The notes below the pieces were generated by a model. The model was not told the origin of the DNA, searched no databases, and saw only the letters and a program-made list of their open reading frames with translations. From Luteimonas yindakuii (GTDB taxonomy: Bacteria; Pseudomonadota; Gammaproteobacteria; Xanthomonadales; Xanthomonadaceae): a DNA stretch of 64,000 bases. Position 1 is the stretch's first letter; every line of letters begins with the position of its first letter. The DNA lies in the NCBI RefSeq assembly GCF_004803715.2, contig NZ_CP039383.2, positions 806,001-870,000 on the forward strand, read 5' to 3'. A program made the position numbers and the translations under genes. This document shows positions 9,089 through 16,966 of this stretch, piece after piece.

Positions 9089-10440
9089 TCCGGACCCTCG
9101 CGCGGTCGGTCGCCGCGTTCGCGTTGTCGGTTCCGCTTGCCGTCGCCGCAAGTGCAGTGCCGGTGGCCGCCGACTACGGCTGGCAATGGCCGCTGTCGTT
9201 GTCGGCGGGCGACGCCGGTGCCTATCGCGTCGAACTGACCCCGGACATCTATGCCGCAGCCTGGTCGCCGACGCTCGCCGACGTGATCGTGGTCAACGGC
9301 GATGGTCATCCGGTGCCGTCGACGCTGGTGGATGCGACGGTCGAGGATCGCCCGGTGCTGCGCGAAGTGCCGTGGTTCCCGCTGCCGGATGGGCGGGCCC
9401 AGCGCGACATCGCCGCGATCAGCGAGATCGATACCGACGGGCGCCTGCGCCGGGTCGAGCTGCGCGGCGCCGAAGACGCCGCCACCGCGTGGCTGCTCGA
9501 TGCCAGCCAGCTCGACGGTGTGCTGTTGGCATTGCGGTTGTCATGGGGCGACAGCCAGCCGGCGTTCGACCAGGTGTTCCGCGTCGAGGCATCCGACGAC
9601 CTGAAGCAGTGGCAGCCGGTGCAGCCGGAAGCGCGGGTGTTCGACCTGCGCCGCGACGACGCGCGGCTGCTGCAGGGACGCATCGCGTTCACCGCGCCGA
9701 CGCAGGCGCGCTACCTGCGGCTGTTGCCGCTGCGCGCGTCGATGCCGGCGTTGCAACTCACGGCCGTGCAGGCCGAAGTGCGGCTGCCCGAAGCCGCGTC
9801 GTCATGGCAGTGGCGCACGTTGGCTCCACGCGCGGTGCGCGTCGATGGCCGCGACGGCTTCGAGTACCGGCTCGATGGCCGTTATCCCGTCACCCGCGTG
9901 GACCTCGCCACCGCAGGCAACGCAAGCAGCCGCTGGACGCTGTCGGTGCGCGATCGCGACGACGCGCCGTGGCGGGTGGTGGCGACCGACTGGGTCGTCT
10001 ATCGGCTTGGCGCGGACGCGGACTCGCGTTCGCCACCGCAGCTGTTGCCCGCGCCGCTGCGTGATCGCGCCTGGCGGCTGGAACCCGAAAGCCCGGTCGC
10101 CGCGCCGCCCGACCTGTTGCTTGGCTACCGCCCGGAGGCGCTGGTGTTCGTCGCCGAGGGCACGCAACCGTTTGCCGTGTATGCCGGCAGCGCACGGGCG
10201 AAACGCGCCGCCGCGCCGGTGACGCAGATGCTCGAGGGGTTGCGCACCCGCCACGGGGCCGACTGGCGTCCGGCCGCGGCCACACCCGGTTCCGGCACGG
10301 CACTGGCCGGCGAAGCCGCGCTGAAGCCTTCGCGTGACTGGACCACCTGGGTGCTATGGACGGTGCTGCTGGCCGGGGTGGCGGTCGTCGCCGGCTTCGC
10401 CGTCAGCCTGCTGCGACGCGGGTCCGCGCCGACCGGCTGA
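9085..10440 (+). CDS. DUF3999 protein, periplasmic with C-terminal membrane anchor
   Basis: A 451-residue protein with a signal peptide (residues 1-26), a long beta-rich periplasmic body and one C-terminal helix (about 425-445, TWVLWTVLLAGVAVVAGFAVSLL) followed by a basic tail, giving a type I membrane topology. Segments such as DDLKQWQPV, ARYLRLLPL and YRLDGRYPVTRVDL suggest discoid/carbohydrate-binding-like repeats (inference). It matches DUF3999, regularly found directly after DUF2339 genes, and its start overlaps the DUF2339 stop. The two probably form an envelope complex; the function is unknown. Confidence 0.85.
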   Translation: MIRTLARSVAAFALSVPLAVAASAVPVAADYGWQWPLSLSAGDAGAYRVELTPDIYAAAWSPTLADVIVVNGDGHPVPSTLVDATVEDRPVLREVPWFPLPDGRAQRDIAAISEIDTDGRLRRVELRGAEDAATAWLLDASQLDGVLLALRLSWGDSQPAFDQVFRVEASDDLKQWQPVQPEARVFDLRRDDARLLQGRIAFTAPTQARYLRLLPLRASMPALQLTAVQAEVRLPEAASSWQWRTLAPRAVRVDGRDGFEYRLDGRYPVTRVDLATAGNASSRWTLSVRDRDDAPWRVVATDWVVYRLGADADSRSPPQLLPAPLRDRAWRLEPESPVAAPPDLLLGYRPEALVFVAEGTQPFAVYAGSARAKRAAAPVTQMLEGLRTRHGADWRPAAATPGSGTALAGEAALKPSRDWTTWVLWTVLLAGVAVVAGFAVSLLRRGSAPTG

Positions 10441-10545
10441 GTCGGTCGGCGCCAGAACCGTCGTTGCGGTTTCCGATCGGTTCATCCACGAGCGGACTGC
10501 GGACGTGCTGTACCCGCAGCGGACGGCGTGGCGTGGCCGTCCGGT

Positions 10546-10574
10546 TTGCCCCCCTTCGCACACAGGCCGACAAT
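10546..10574 (+). promoter_or_regulatory. Candidate pgk promoter
   Basis: TTGCCC (10546-10551) and GACAAT (10569-10574) are spaced by 17 bases in the 207-base gap before pgk. A start point near 10582 would give a leader of about 66 bases. An inverted repeat (GGACGGC/GCCGTCC at 10521-10527 and 10536-10542) lies just upstream and could end the DUF3999 transcript. Confidence 0.45.
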
Positions 10575-10647
10575 AGCGCGCCGCCGATGCCGGCCCGGCC
10601 TCCATGCCGCCCGTTGGCGCTTCCTTCCTGAGCGAGCCTTGCGTCCC

Positions 10648-11820
10648 ATGTCCATTCTGCGAATGACCGACCTCGACCTGACCGGCAAGCGTGTGCTGGT
10701 GAGGCAGGACCTCAACGTCCCGATCGAGGACGGTCGCATCACGTCCGACCAGCGCATCGTCGCATCGCTGCCGACCCTCAAGCACGCGCTGGACCAGGGC
10801 GCCGCGGTGATGGTGATGTCCCACCTCGGTCGACCGACCGAAGGCAGCTGGAGCGAGGCCGATTCGCTGGCGCCGGTCGCCGCGCACCTCGGCACGCTGC
10901 TCAAGCGCGAAGTGCGGCTGGTGCGCGACTGGGTCGATGGCGTCGACGTGCAGCCGGGCGAACTGGTGATGCTCGAGAACTGCCGCATGAATGTCGGCGA
11001 GAAGGCCGACGACGAGGCGCTGGCGCGCAAGTACGCCGCGCTGTGCGACGTGTTCGTGATGGATGCGTTCGGCACCGCGCACCGTGCGCAGGCGTCCACT
11101 CATGGCGCGATCCGCTTCGCGCCCGTCGCCGCCGGTGGTCCGCTGCTGATGGCCGAGCTCGACGCACTCGGCCGCGCGCTCGGCGATCCGGCGCGGCCGC
11201 TGCTGGCCATCGTCGGCGGCAGCAAGGTGTCGACCAAGCTGGAACTGCTGACCAACCTGGTCGGTGAAGTGGACCAGCTGATCGTCGGTGGCGGCATCGC
11301 CAACACCTTCATCGCCGCGCAGGGCTATTCCGTGGGCAAGTCGCTGCACGAGCCCGACCTGCTCGACACCGCGCGGCAGATCCTCGCCGATGCCAAGGCC
11401 AAGGGCGCCGAGATCCCGGTGCCGCTGGACGTGGTCGTGGCGCGCGAGTTCAGCGCCAGCGCCGAGGCGGTGGTGAAGCCGGTCGATGCGGTGGCCGCGG
11501 ACGAGATGATCCTCGACATCGGCCCGAAGACGGCGAAGCACTACGCGCAACTGCTGGGCGAGTCCGGCACCGTGGTGTGGAACGGCCCGGTCGGCGTGTT
11601 CGAGTTCGATGCCTTCGCCCGGGGCACCGAGGCGGTGGCACGTGCGGTCGCGCGCTGCCACGCGTTCTCGATCGCCGGCGGCGGCGACACCATCGCCGCG
11701 ATCGACAAGTTCGGCATCGCCGGCGACATCGGCTACATCTCGACCGGTGGTGGTGCCTTCCTCGAATTCCTCGAAGGCAAGACCCTGCCGGCCGTGGCGG
11801 CGCTGCGCAGCCGCGGCTGA
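10648..11820 (+). CDS. pgk: Phosphoglycerate kinase
   Basis: Transfers phosphate from 1,3-bisphosphoglycerate to ADP, the first ATP-yielding step of glycolysis. 390 residues, the usual bacterial length. Family motifs: VRQDLNVP with the substrate Asp/Asn, [26 protein letters not shown], and the nucleotide loop GGGDTIAAI followed by [14 protein letters not shown]. The start at 10648 ([11 protein letters not shown]) matches related proteins; a second Met at 10663 is possible. It follows the DUF3999 gene after 207 bases and has its own candidate promoter. A GC-rich hairpin lies just past its stop. Confidence 0.97.
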   Translation: MSILRMTDLDLTGKRVLVRQDLNVPIEDGRITSDQRIVASLPTLKHALDQGAAVMVMSHLGRPTEGSWSEADSLAPVAAHLGTLLKREVRLVRDWVDGVDVQPGELVMLENCRMNVGEKADDEALARKYAALCDVFVMDAFGTAHRAQASTHGAIRFAPVAAGGPLLMAELDALGRALGDPARPLLAIVGGSKVSTKLELLTNLVGEVDQLIVGGGIANTFIAAQGYSVGKSLHEPDLLDTARQILADAKAKGAEIPVPLDVVVAREFSASAEAVVKPVDAVAADEMILDIGPKTAKHYAQLLGESGTVVWNGPVGVFEFDAFARGTEAVARAVARCHAFSIAGGGDTIAAIDKFGIAGDIGYISTGGGAFLEFLEGKTLPAVAALRSRG

Positions 11821-11828
11821 TCCGCTCC

Positions 11829-11857
11829 GCGCCCGGGTCGCATGCGCGCCCGGGCGC
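11829..11857 (+). terminator. GC-rich hairpin after pgk
   Basis: GCGCCCGGG (11829-11837) pairs with CCCGGGCGC (11849-11857) across an 11-base loop. There is no U-run, so this may be a pause or processing site rather than a full terminator. Confidence 0.4.
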
Positions 11858-11912
11858 GGGCGTTGCAGGCAGGCGACGCATCCGCGCCTGTGCCGCACGC
11901 GCATGGACACGC

Positions 11913-11918
11913 TATGTT
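11913..11918 (+). promoter_or_regulatory. Possible -10 element of pyk
   Basis: TATGTT in the 129-base gap between pgk and pyk, 31 bases before the pyk ATG. No convincing -35 is seen. Confidence 0.35.
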
Positions 11919-11949
11919 GGTGTCCACTTCGACGCGCAGCTCTGACCAC

Positions 11950-13413
11950 ATGAACCACCGCCGCCGCACCCGCATCCTCGCCACCCTCGGCCCCGCCACC
12001 GACGCACCGGGCGTGCTCGACGCCCTCCTGCATGCAGGCGTCGACGTGGTGCGGCTGAACTTCTCGCATGGCGATCCCGCCTCGCAGAAGGCGCGGGCGC
12101 AGGCGGTGCGCGAGGCCGCGGCGCGGGTCGGCACGGAAATCGGCATCCTCGCCGACCTGCCGGGCCCGAAGATCCGCATCGAACGGTTCGCAGAGGGTCG
12201 CGTGCAACTGCGCGCCGGCGAGCGCTTCGACCTGGTGGCCAGCGACGACGCCGGCCCCGGCACCGTGCACCAGGTCGGGGTGAGTTATCTCGGCCTGCCC
12301 GCCGACCTCAACGCCGGCGACGTGCTGCTGCTCGACGATGGCCTGATGCAGCTGCGGGTGGAGTCGATCGAGGCGCCGCGCATCGTGACCACCGTGCTCA
12401 ACGACGGTGCGCTGTCCGACCGCAAGGGCCTCAACCGCCTCGGCGGCGGACTGTCGCTGGGTGCGTTGACCGAACACGACCGCGCGCTGATCAAGGTGGC
12501 CGCGGAGCTCGATGTCGACTTCATCGCGGTGTCGTTCTGCCGCAATGCCGCCGACATGGAGGAAGCGCGCGCACTGGCGCGTGCGGCGGGCAGCGATGCC
12601 GCGCTGGTGTCGAAGATCGAACGCGCCGAGGCGATCGAGAACCTCGGCGAGATCATCGATGCCAGCGACGTGGTGATGGTCGCGCGTGGCGATCTCGGCG
12701 TGGAGATCGGTGACGCCGAGCTGCCGGGCCTGCAGAAGAAGATCATCCGCGAATCGCTGGCCCGCGACCGCGTGGTGATCACCGCCACGCAGATGCTGCA
12801 GTCGATGGTGGAGTCGCCGATCCCGACCCGTGCCGAAGTGCTGGACGTGGCCAACGCGGTGATCGACGGCACCGACGCGGTGATGCTGTCGGCGGAGACC
12901 GCGGCGGGCAATTTCCCGCTGCGCGCGGTAGAGGCGATGGCGCGCATCTGCCTGGGCGCCGAACGCCAGTTCAACCAGGACACCAACTTCGAGCAGGCGC
13001 AGCGCAACCTCCAGCGCGCCGACCAGGCGATCGCGATGGCGGCCATGTTCCTCACCGAGCACATCGGCGTGCGCGCGATCGTGGCGATGACCGAGTCGGG
13101 CGGCACGGCGCGCTTCCTGTCGCGCTTCCGTTCCAACGCGCCGATCTACGCATTCTCGCGCCACCCGGGCGCGCGCCGGCGCATGCGGCTGATGCGCGAC
13201 GTGTTCGCGTTCGACTACGACAGCCGCGGCCAGACCCCGCGCGATGCGGCGCGCGGCAGCATCCAGCAGCTGGTCGAGGCCGGCATGCTGGCGTGCGGGG
13301 ACCGCGTGGTGTTCACCAGCGGCGAGCACATGGAAACCCACGGCGCGACGAACACGCTGCGGCTGCTGCGGGTCGGCGACGAGGGCCGCGCCGAGGGGCT
13401 GGGCGAGCTGTAA
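11950..13413 (+). CDS. pyk: Pyruvate kinase
   Basis: Converts PEP and ADP to pyruvate and ATP. 487 residues, standard for bacterial enzymes. Motifs: RTRILATLGPATD at the N-terminus, LNFSHG, LADLPGPKIRI, the catalytic Lys region SKIERAEAIENL, metal-binding ARGDLGVEIG, and the TATQMLQSMVESPIPTRAE segment. A complete C-terminal allosteric domain follows. The start at 11950 was chosen over in-frame upstream starts because MNHRRRTRIL begins the conserved domain. It lies between pgk and the aldolase gene, all on the plus strand. Confidence 0.97.
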   Translation: MNHRRRTRILATLGPATDAPGVLDALLHAGVDVVRLNFSHGDPASQKARAQAVREAAARVGTEIGILADLPGPKIRIERFAEGRVQLRAGERFDLVASDDAGPGTVHQVGVSYLGLPADLNAGDVLLLDDGLMQLRVESIEAPRIVTTVLNDGALSDRKGLNRLGGGLSLGALTEHDRALIKVAAELDVDFIAVSFCRNAADMEEARALARAAGSDAALVSKIERAEAIENLGEIIDASDVVMVARGDLGVEIGDAELPGLQKKIIRESLARDRVVITATQMLQSMVESPIPTRAEVLDVANAVIDGTDAVMLSAETAAGNFPLRAVEAMARICLGAERQFNQDTNFEQAQRNLQRADQAIAMAAMFLTEHIGVRAIVAMTESGGTARFLSRFRSNAPIYAFSRHPGARRRMRLMRDVFAFDYDSRGQTPRDAARGSIQQLVEAGMLACGDRVVFTSGEHMETHGATNTLRLLRVGDEGRAEGLGEL

Positions 13414-13552
13414 AGCCCGCGCGTGTCGAGCGCGCGGCCTCGCACGAAGGACCTTGCCATGCCCACCCGCGGCCGCTCACATCGGGCGTTCGCAGCTGGC
13501 GTCGATCGGTGTCCACCGCAACGCGGGCAGGGGATGGGCAGGGGTACGGGGC

Positions 13553-13558
13553 TATAAT
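13553..13558 (+). promoter_or_regulatory. -10 element (TATAAT) of the aldolase gene
   Basis: A perfect TATAAT 34 bases before the aldolase ATG, in the 179-base gap after pyk. Nothing else is evident in this gap. No clear -35 at the right spacing. Confidence 0.6.
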
Positions 13559-13592
13559 CCGCGGCCCTGCATACGCCCCCGGATGACACCCC

Positions 13593-14600
13593 ATGAGCAT
13601 CGAACAGCTTGCCGAAACCGCACAGGCCATGGTGGCTGCGGGCAAGGGCATCATCGCCATCGACGAGTCCAACGGCACGATCGGCAAGCGCTTCGAGGCG
13701 GTCGGCATCGCCAACAGCGAAGACAACCGTCGCGCCTACCGCGAGATGCTGCTGACCACGCCGAAGCTCGGCGAGCACATCAGCGGCGCCATCCTGTTCG
13801 ACGAGACACTGCGCCAGTCCACCCGCGACGGCGTGCCGTTCGCCCGGGTGATGCGCAACGCCGGGATCATCCCGGGCATCAAGGTCGACAGGGGCACCCA
13901 GCCGCTGGCCGGCTTCCCGGGTGAAGTGGTGACCGAAGGTCTCGACGGACTGCGCGAGCGCCTGCGCGAGTACTACCGGCTCGGTGCGCGCTTCGCCAAG
14001 TGGCGCGCGGTGATCCACATCGGCGAGGACATGCCGTCGGGCACCTGCATCGAGGTCAACACCCATGCGCTGGCACGCTATGCCGCGCTGTGCCAGGAGA
14101 ACGGCCTGGTGCCGATGGTCGAGCCTGAAGTGCTGATGGACGGCGACCACGACATCGAGACCTGCTACGAGGTCTCCGAGGTGGTGCTGCGTTCGCTGTT
14201 CGATGCGCTCTACAACCAGGGCGTGATGCTCGAGGGCACCATCCTCAAGGCATCGATGGTGCTGCCGGGCAAGGGCTGCGACGAGCAGGTGGCGGTGGAC
14301 GAGGTGGCCTCCTCGACGCTGATGTGCCTGAAGTCGGCGGTGCCGGCCATCCTGCCGGGCATCGTCTTCCTGTCCGGCGGGCAGTCCGACGAGGACGCCA
14401 CCGCGCACCTCGACGCGATGAACCGCATGGGCCCGAACCCGTGGCCGCTGTCGTTCTCGTATGGCCGCGCCATGCAGCAGGCTGCGCTGAAGCTTTGGGC
14501 GCAGGATCCGGCGAACAACGTCGCGCGCGCGCAGGAGATCGTCCATGCGCGCGCCCGTGACAACGGCCTCGCCGCACTGGGCGAGTGGACGCCGGCCTGA
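13593..14600 (+). CDS. fda: Fructose-bisphosphate aldolase, class I
   Basis: Cleaves fructose-1,6-bisphosphate to dihydroxyacetone phosphate and glyceraldehyde-3-phosphate by a Schiff-base mechanism. 335 residues. The class I pattern is clear: KGIIAIDESNGTIGKRF at the N-terminus, FDETLRQS, GIKVDRGTQPL, KWRAVIHI, VEPEVLMDGDHD, and the Schiff-base Lys219 in GTILKASMVLPGK, then FLSGGQSDEDAT. It is related to eukaryotic-type aldolases rather than the metal-dependent class II enzymes. It has its own TATAAT promoter and ends the glycolytic run, convergent with cysK. Confidence 0.96.
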   Translation: MSIEQLAETAQAMVAAGKGIIAIDESNGTIGKRFEAVGIANSEDNRRAYREMLLTTPKLGEHISGAILFDETLRQSTRDGVPFARVMRNAGIIPGIKVDRGTQPLAGFPGEVVTEGLDGLRERLREYYRLGARFAKWRAVIHIGEDMPSGTCIEVNTHALARYAALCQENGLVPMVEPEVLMDGDHDIETCYEVSEVVLRSLFDALYNQGVMLEGTILKASMVLPGKGCDEQVAVDEVASSTLMCLKSAVPAILPGIVFLSGGQSDEDATAHLDAMNRMGPNPWPLSFSYGRAMQQAALKLWAQDPANNVARAQEIVHARARDNGLAALGEWTPA

Positions 14601-14630
14601 GTCGACCGTCGGCCGACGACGCGGCCGGCG

Positions 14631-15587
14631 CTACGGCAGCCCGGCCAGCCAGTCGTCGTCCGATCCCTCGTTGACGCCCTCGAACAGCGGGGTCGAGAAA
14701 TAGCGTTCGCCGGTGTCGGGCACCATCGCCAGCACCACCGCGCCGTCCTCGGCCTCGCGCGCGACGTCGAGCGCCGCCGCCATCGTTGCGCCGGCCGAGA
14801 TGCCGGCGAAGATGCCTTCGTCGGTGGCGAGGCGGCGCGCGGTGTCGATGGCGTCGGCATCGGTCACCGACAGCACCCGGTGCGCGGCATCGCGGTTGAG
14901 CACTTCCGGCACGAAATCCGGTGTCCAGCCCTGGATCTTGTGCGAGGCCCATTCCTTGCCCTGCAGCATTGCCGCGCCGGCCGGCTCGCAGGCGACCACT
15001 TCCACCTCAGGTCGCGCCAGGCGCAGCACCTCGCCGACGCCGGTGAGCGTGCCGCCGGTGCCCCAGCCGGTGACGAAGTGGTCCAGCCGGCGGCCGGCGA
15101 AGTCGCGGAGGATCTCGGCCGCGGTGGTGTTGCGGTGGTAGCCCGGGTTGGCGGGATTCTGGAACTGGCGGGCAAGGAACCAGCCGTGCTTCTGCGCCAG
15201 TTCCTCCGCCCTGCGCACCATGCCGCTGCCGCGCTCGGCGGCGGGCGTCAGGATCACCCGTGCACCGTAGGCGCGCATCAGCTTGCGGCGTTCGATGGAG
15301 AACGTCTCCACCATGATGGCGACGAACTTGTAACCACGCGCGGCGCACACCATTGCCAGCGCCACGCCGGTGTTGCCCGATGTGGCCTCGACGACGGTGT
15401 CGCCGGGCTTGAGCAGGCCGCGCGCTTCGGCGTCGAGGATGATGGCGATCGCGAGCCGGTCCTTGACCGAACCGCCGGGGTTGAAGCTCTCCACCTTGGC
15501 GTAGAGTTCGACGTGTGCCGGACCGATGCGGTGCAGGCGGACGACGGGTGTGCGTCCGATCGTGTCGAGGATCGATTGATGGATCAT
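14631..15587 (-). CDS. cysK: Cysteine synthase A (O-acetylserine sulfhydrylase)
   Basis: A PLP enzyme making cysteine from O-acetylserine and sulfide. 318 residues. Visible motifs: NPGGSVKDR with the PLP Lys42, EATSGNTG (phosphate/substrate loop), GTGGTLTGVG, and GIFAGISAGAT toward the end. The start at 15587 (MIHQSILDTIGRTP) has GGAG 8 bases upstream and matches the family; an in-frame upstream start adds a non-conserved segment. It is convergent with the aldolase gene (30 bases apart) and divergent from the RND adaptor gene. The CysK/CysM distinction is moderately certain. Confidence 0.93.
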   Translation of the reverse strand: MIHQSILDTIGRTPVVRLHRIGPAHVELYAKVESFNPGGSVKDRLAIAIILDAEARGLLKPGDTVVEATSGNTGVALAMVCAARGYKFVAIMVETFSIERRKLMRAYGARVILTPAAERGSGMVRRAEELAQKHGWFLARQFQNPANPGYHRNTTAAEILRDFAGRRLDHFVTGWGTGGTLTGVGEVLRLARPEVEVVACEPAGAAMLQGKEWASHKIQGWTPDFVPEVLNRDAAHRVLSVTDADAIDTARRLATDEGIFAGISAGATMAAALDVAREAEDGAVVLAMVPDTGERYFSTPLFEGVNEGSDDDWLAGLP

Positions 15588-15747
15588 TGCGGCTGCTCCG
15601 GTGCGGGGGGAGGGAGGCGCGGATGCCGGCAGGGCGTCGGGCCCGCGACGAGGATCGCGCGTAACGCATGAAAGCGCCAACGGTTGACGCTGCGCGGGTG
15701 ATGGCCGCCTGTGCCTGACGGCACAGGGACCTCACGCCGGCGCCGCC

Positions 15748-15753
15748 TAGAAT
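15748..15753 (+). promoter_or_regulatory. -10 element (TAGAAT) of the RND operon
   Basis: TAGAAT 34 bases before the adaptor ATG. The rest of the 200-base gap between cysK and this gene shows no clear operator. Confidence 0.5.
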
Positions 15754-15787
15754 GGTCGGGTTTTTCCCCTGCCGGCCCCCCGATCCC

Positions 15788-16933
15788 ATGCAGCCTTTGC
15801 GTTTCCTGTCCCTGGCCACCCGCGCCGTGGTCCCCGTCCTGTTCGTCGTGGCACTGACCGCATGCGGAAGCGACGACAAGGCCCCGCCCGCCGGCCCGCA
15901 GGCCGCGGTCGTCACCACCGCCGAGATCGCGTTGCGCGACTGGAACGACACCATCCCCGCGCTGGGAACGGTGCAGTCGCGCGAGTCGATCACCGTCACC
16001 GCCAAGGTGAGCGAGGTCGTCGACCGGGTGCATTTCGAAAGCGGGCAGGAAGTGGAGCGCAACACGGTGCTGGTCACCCTGAGTGGCAACCAGCAACAGG
16101 CCGCGCTCGCCGCCGCCGAGGCCGCCGCGACCGAGGCCGACCGGCTGTTCGAGCGTCAGCGGCAGCTCGCGGACCAGCAGCTGATCTCGACGGCGTCGCT
16201 GGATACGCAGTCGTCGCTGCGCGCGACCGCACGTGCCCGCGTCGACGAGATCCGCGCCAACCTCGGCGACCGTCTGATCCGCGCGCCGTTCGCCGGCGTG
16301 GTCGGCATCCGCCGGGTGAGCCCCGGCGCACTGGTGCAGCCGGGCACCGAGATCGTCACCCTCGACGACATCTCCAGCGTCTATGTCGACTTCACCGTGC
16401 CCGAGGCGCAGCTGGCCAATCTCGCCGTGGGCCAGACCCTGCTGGGCACCAGCATCGCGTACCCGGACCGCACCTTCCAGGGACGCGTGGACACCATCGA
16501 CGCGCGCATCGACCCCGCCACCCGTGCCGTCACCGTGCGCGGAGATTTCCCGAACCCCGACCGCGTGCTGAAACCCGGCATGCTGGTGCAGGTCGACCTG
16601 CAGCGGCCGTCGCGCCAGGCGCTGGTGGTGCCGGAGATCGCGGTGATCCAGGTCGGTCGCGACACCTTCGTCTATCGCGTGCTCGATGGCGACGTCGTCG
16701 AGCAGGCGCCGATCCGGGTCGGTTCGCGGGTTTCCGGGCTGGCCGAAGTGGTGGAAGGTCTTTCGCCGGGCGATCGCATCGTCGTCGACGGCACCGGCAA
16801 GCTGCGCGCCGGCATGCGGATCCAGGAAGCCGCGCGCGGCGCGGGCCCGCAACCGGGGCTGGACGACGACGGCCGCGCGATCCTGCCGGAAACCACGGTG
16901 GCACCGGCGCCGGACGCCGTGCCCGCGGGCTGA
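15788..16933 (+). CDS. RND efflux periplasmic adaptor lipoprotein
   Basis: Membrane-fusion protein linking an inner-membrane RND pump to an outer-membrane channel. 381 residues; the N-terminal signal ends LTAC, so it is a lipoprotein. The order of domains is standard: barrel-sandwich half VTAKVSEVVDRVHFESGQEV, an alpha-hairpin (about residues 95-160), the returning lipoyl half DRLIRAPFAGVVGIRRVSPG, a beta-barrel, and a membrane-proximal domain. The start at 15788 begins the signal peptide. It is followed after 33 bases by the RND pump gene. No outer-membrane channel gene is adjacent, so a TolC-like protein elsewhere is probably used. Confidence 0.92.
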   Translation: MQPLRFLSLATRAVVPVLFVVALTACGSDDKAPPAGPQAAVVTTAEIALRDWNDTIPALGTVQSRESITVTAKVSEVVDRVHFESGQEVERNTVLVTLSGNQQQAALAAAEAAATEADRLFERQRQLADQQLISTASLDTQSSLRATARARVDEIRANLGDRLIRAPFAGVVGIRRVSPGALVQPGTEIVTLDDISSVYVDFTVPEAQLANLAVGQTLLGTSIAYPDRTFQGRVDTIDARIDPATRAVTVRGDFPNPDRVLKPGMLVQVDLQRPSRQALVVPEIAVIQVGRDTFVYRVLDGDVVEQAPIRVGSRVSGLAEVVEGLSPGDRIVVDGTGKLRAGMRIQEAARGAGPQPGLDDDGRAILPETTVAPAPDAVPAG

Positions 16934-16966
16934 TCCCGCCCCCCCTAGCGCCAGCCACGAGTTCCC

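Noticed and set aside
6307..10440. Very long open frame of 1377 codons covering the DUF2339 and DUF3999 region on the plus strand
   Set aside because: Its first part is an out-of-frame reading of the DUF2339 gene (Gly/Arg/Ala-rich, no domains). Only the last third is real, beginning with the ATG at 9085.
10354..13341. 995-codon open frame on the minus strand opposite pgk and pyk
   Set aside because: His/Arg/Ala-rich translation typical of the antisense of GC-rich genes; pgk and pyk on the other strand are fully conserved.
15574..15585. Second FNR-type site at the cysK start (TTGATGGATCAT)
   Set aside because: The half sites are two bases apart instead of four and one base mismatches; it overlaps the first codons.
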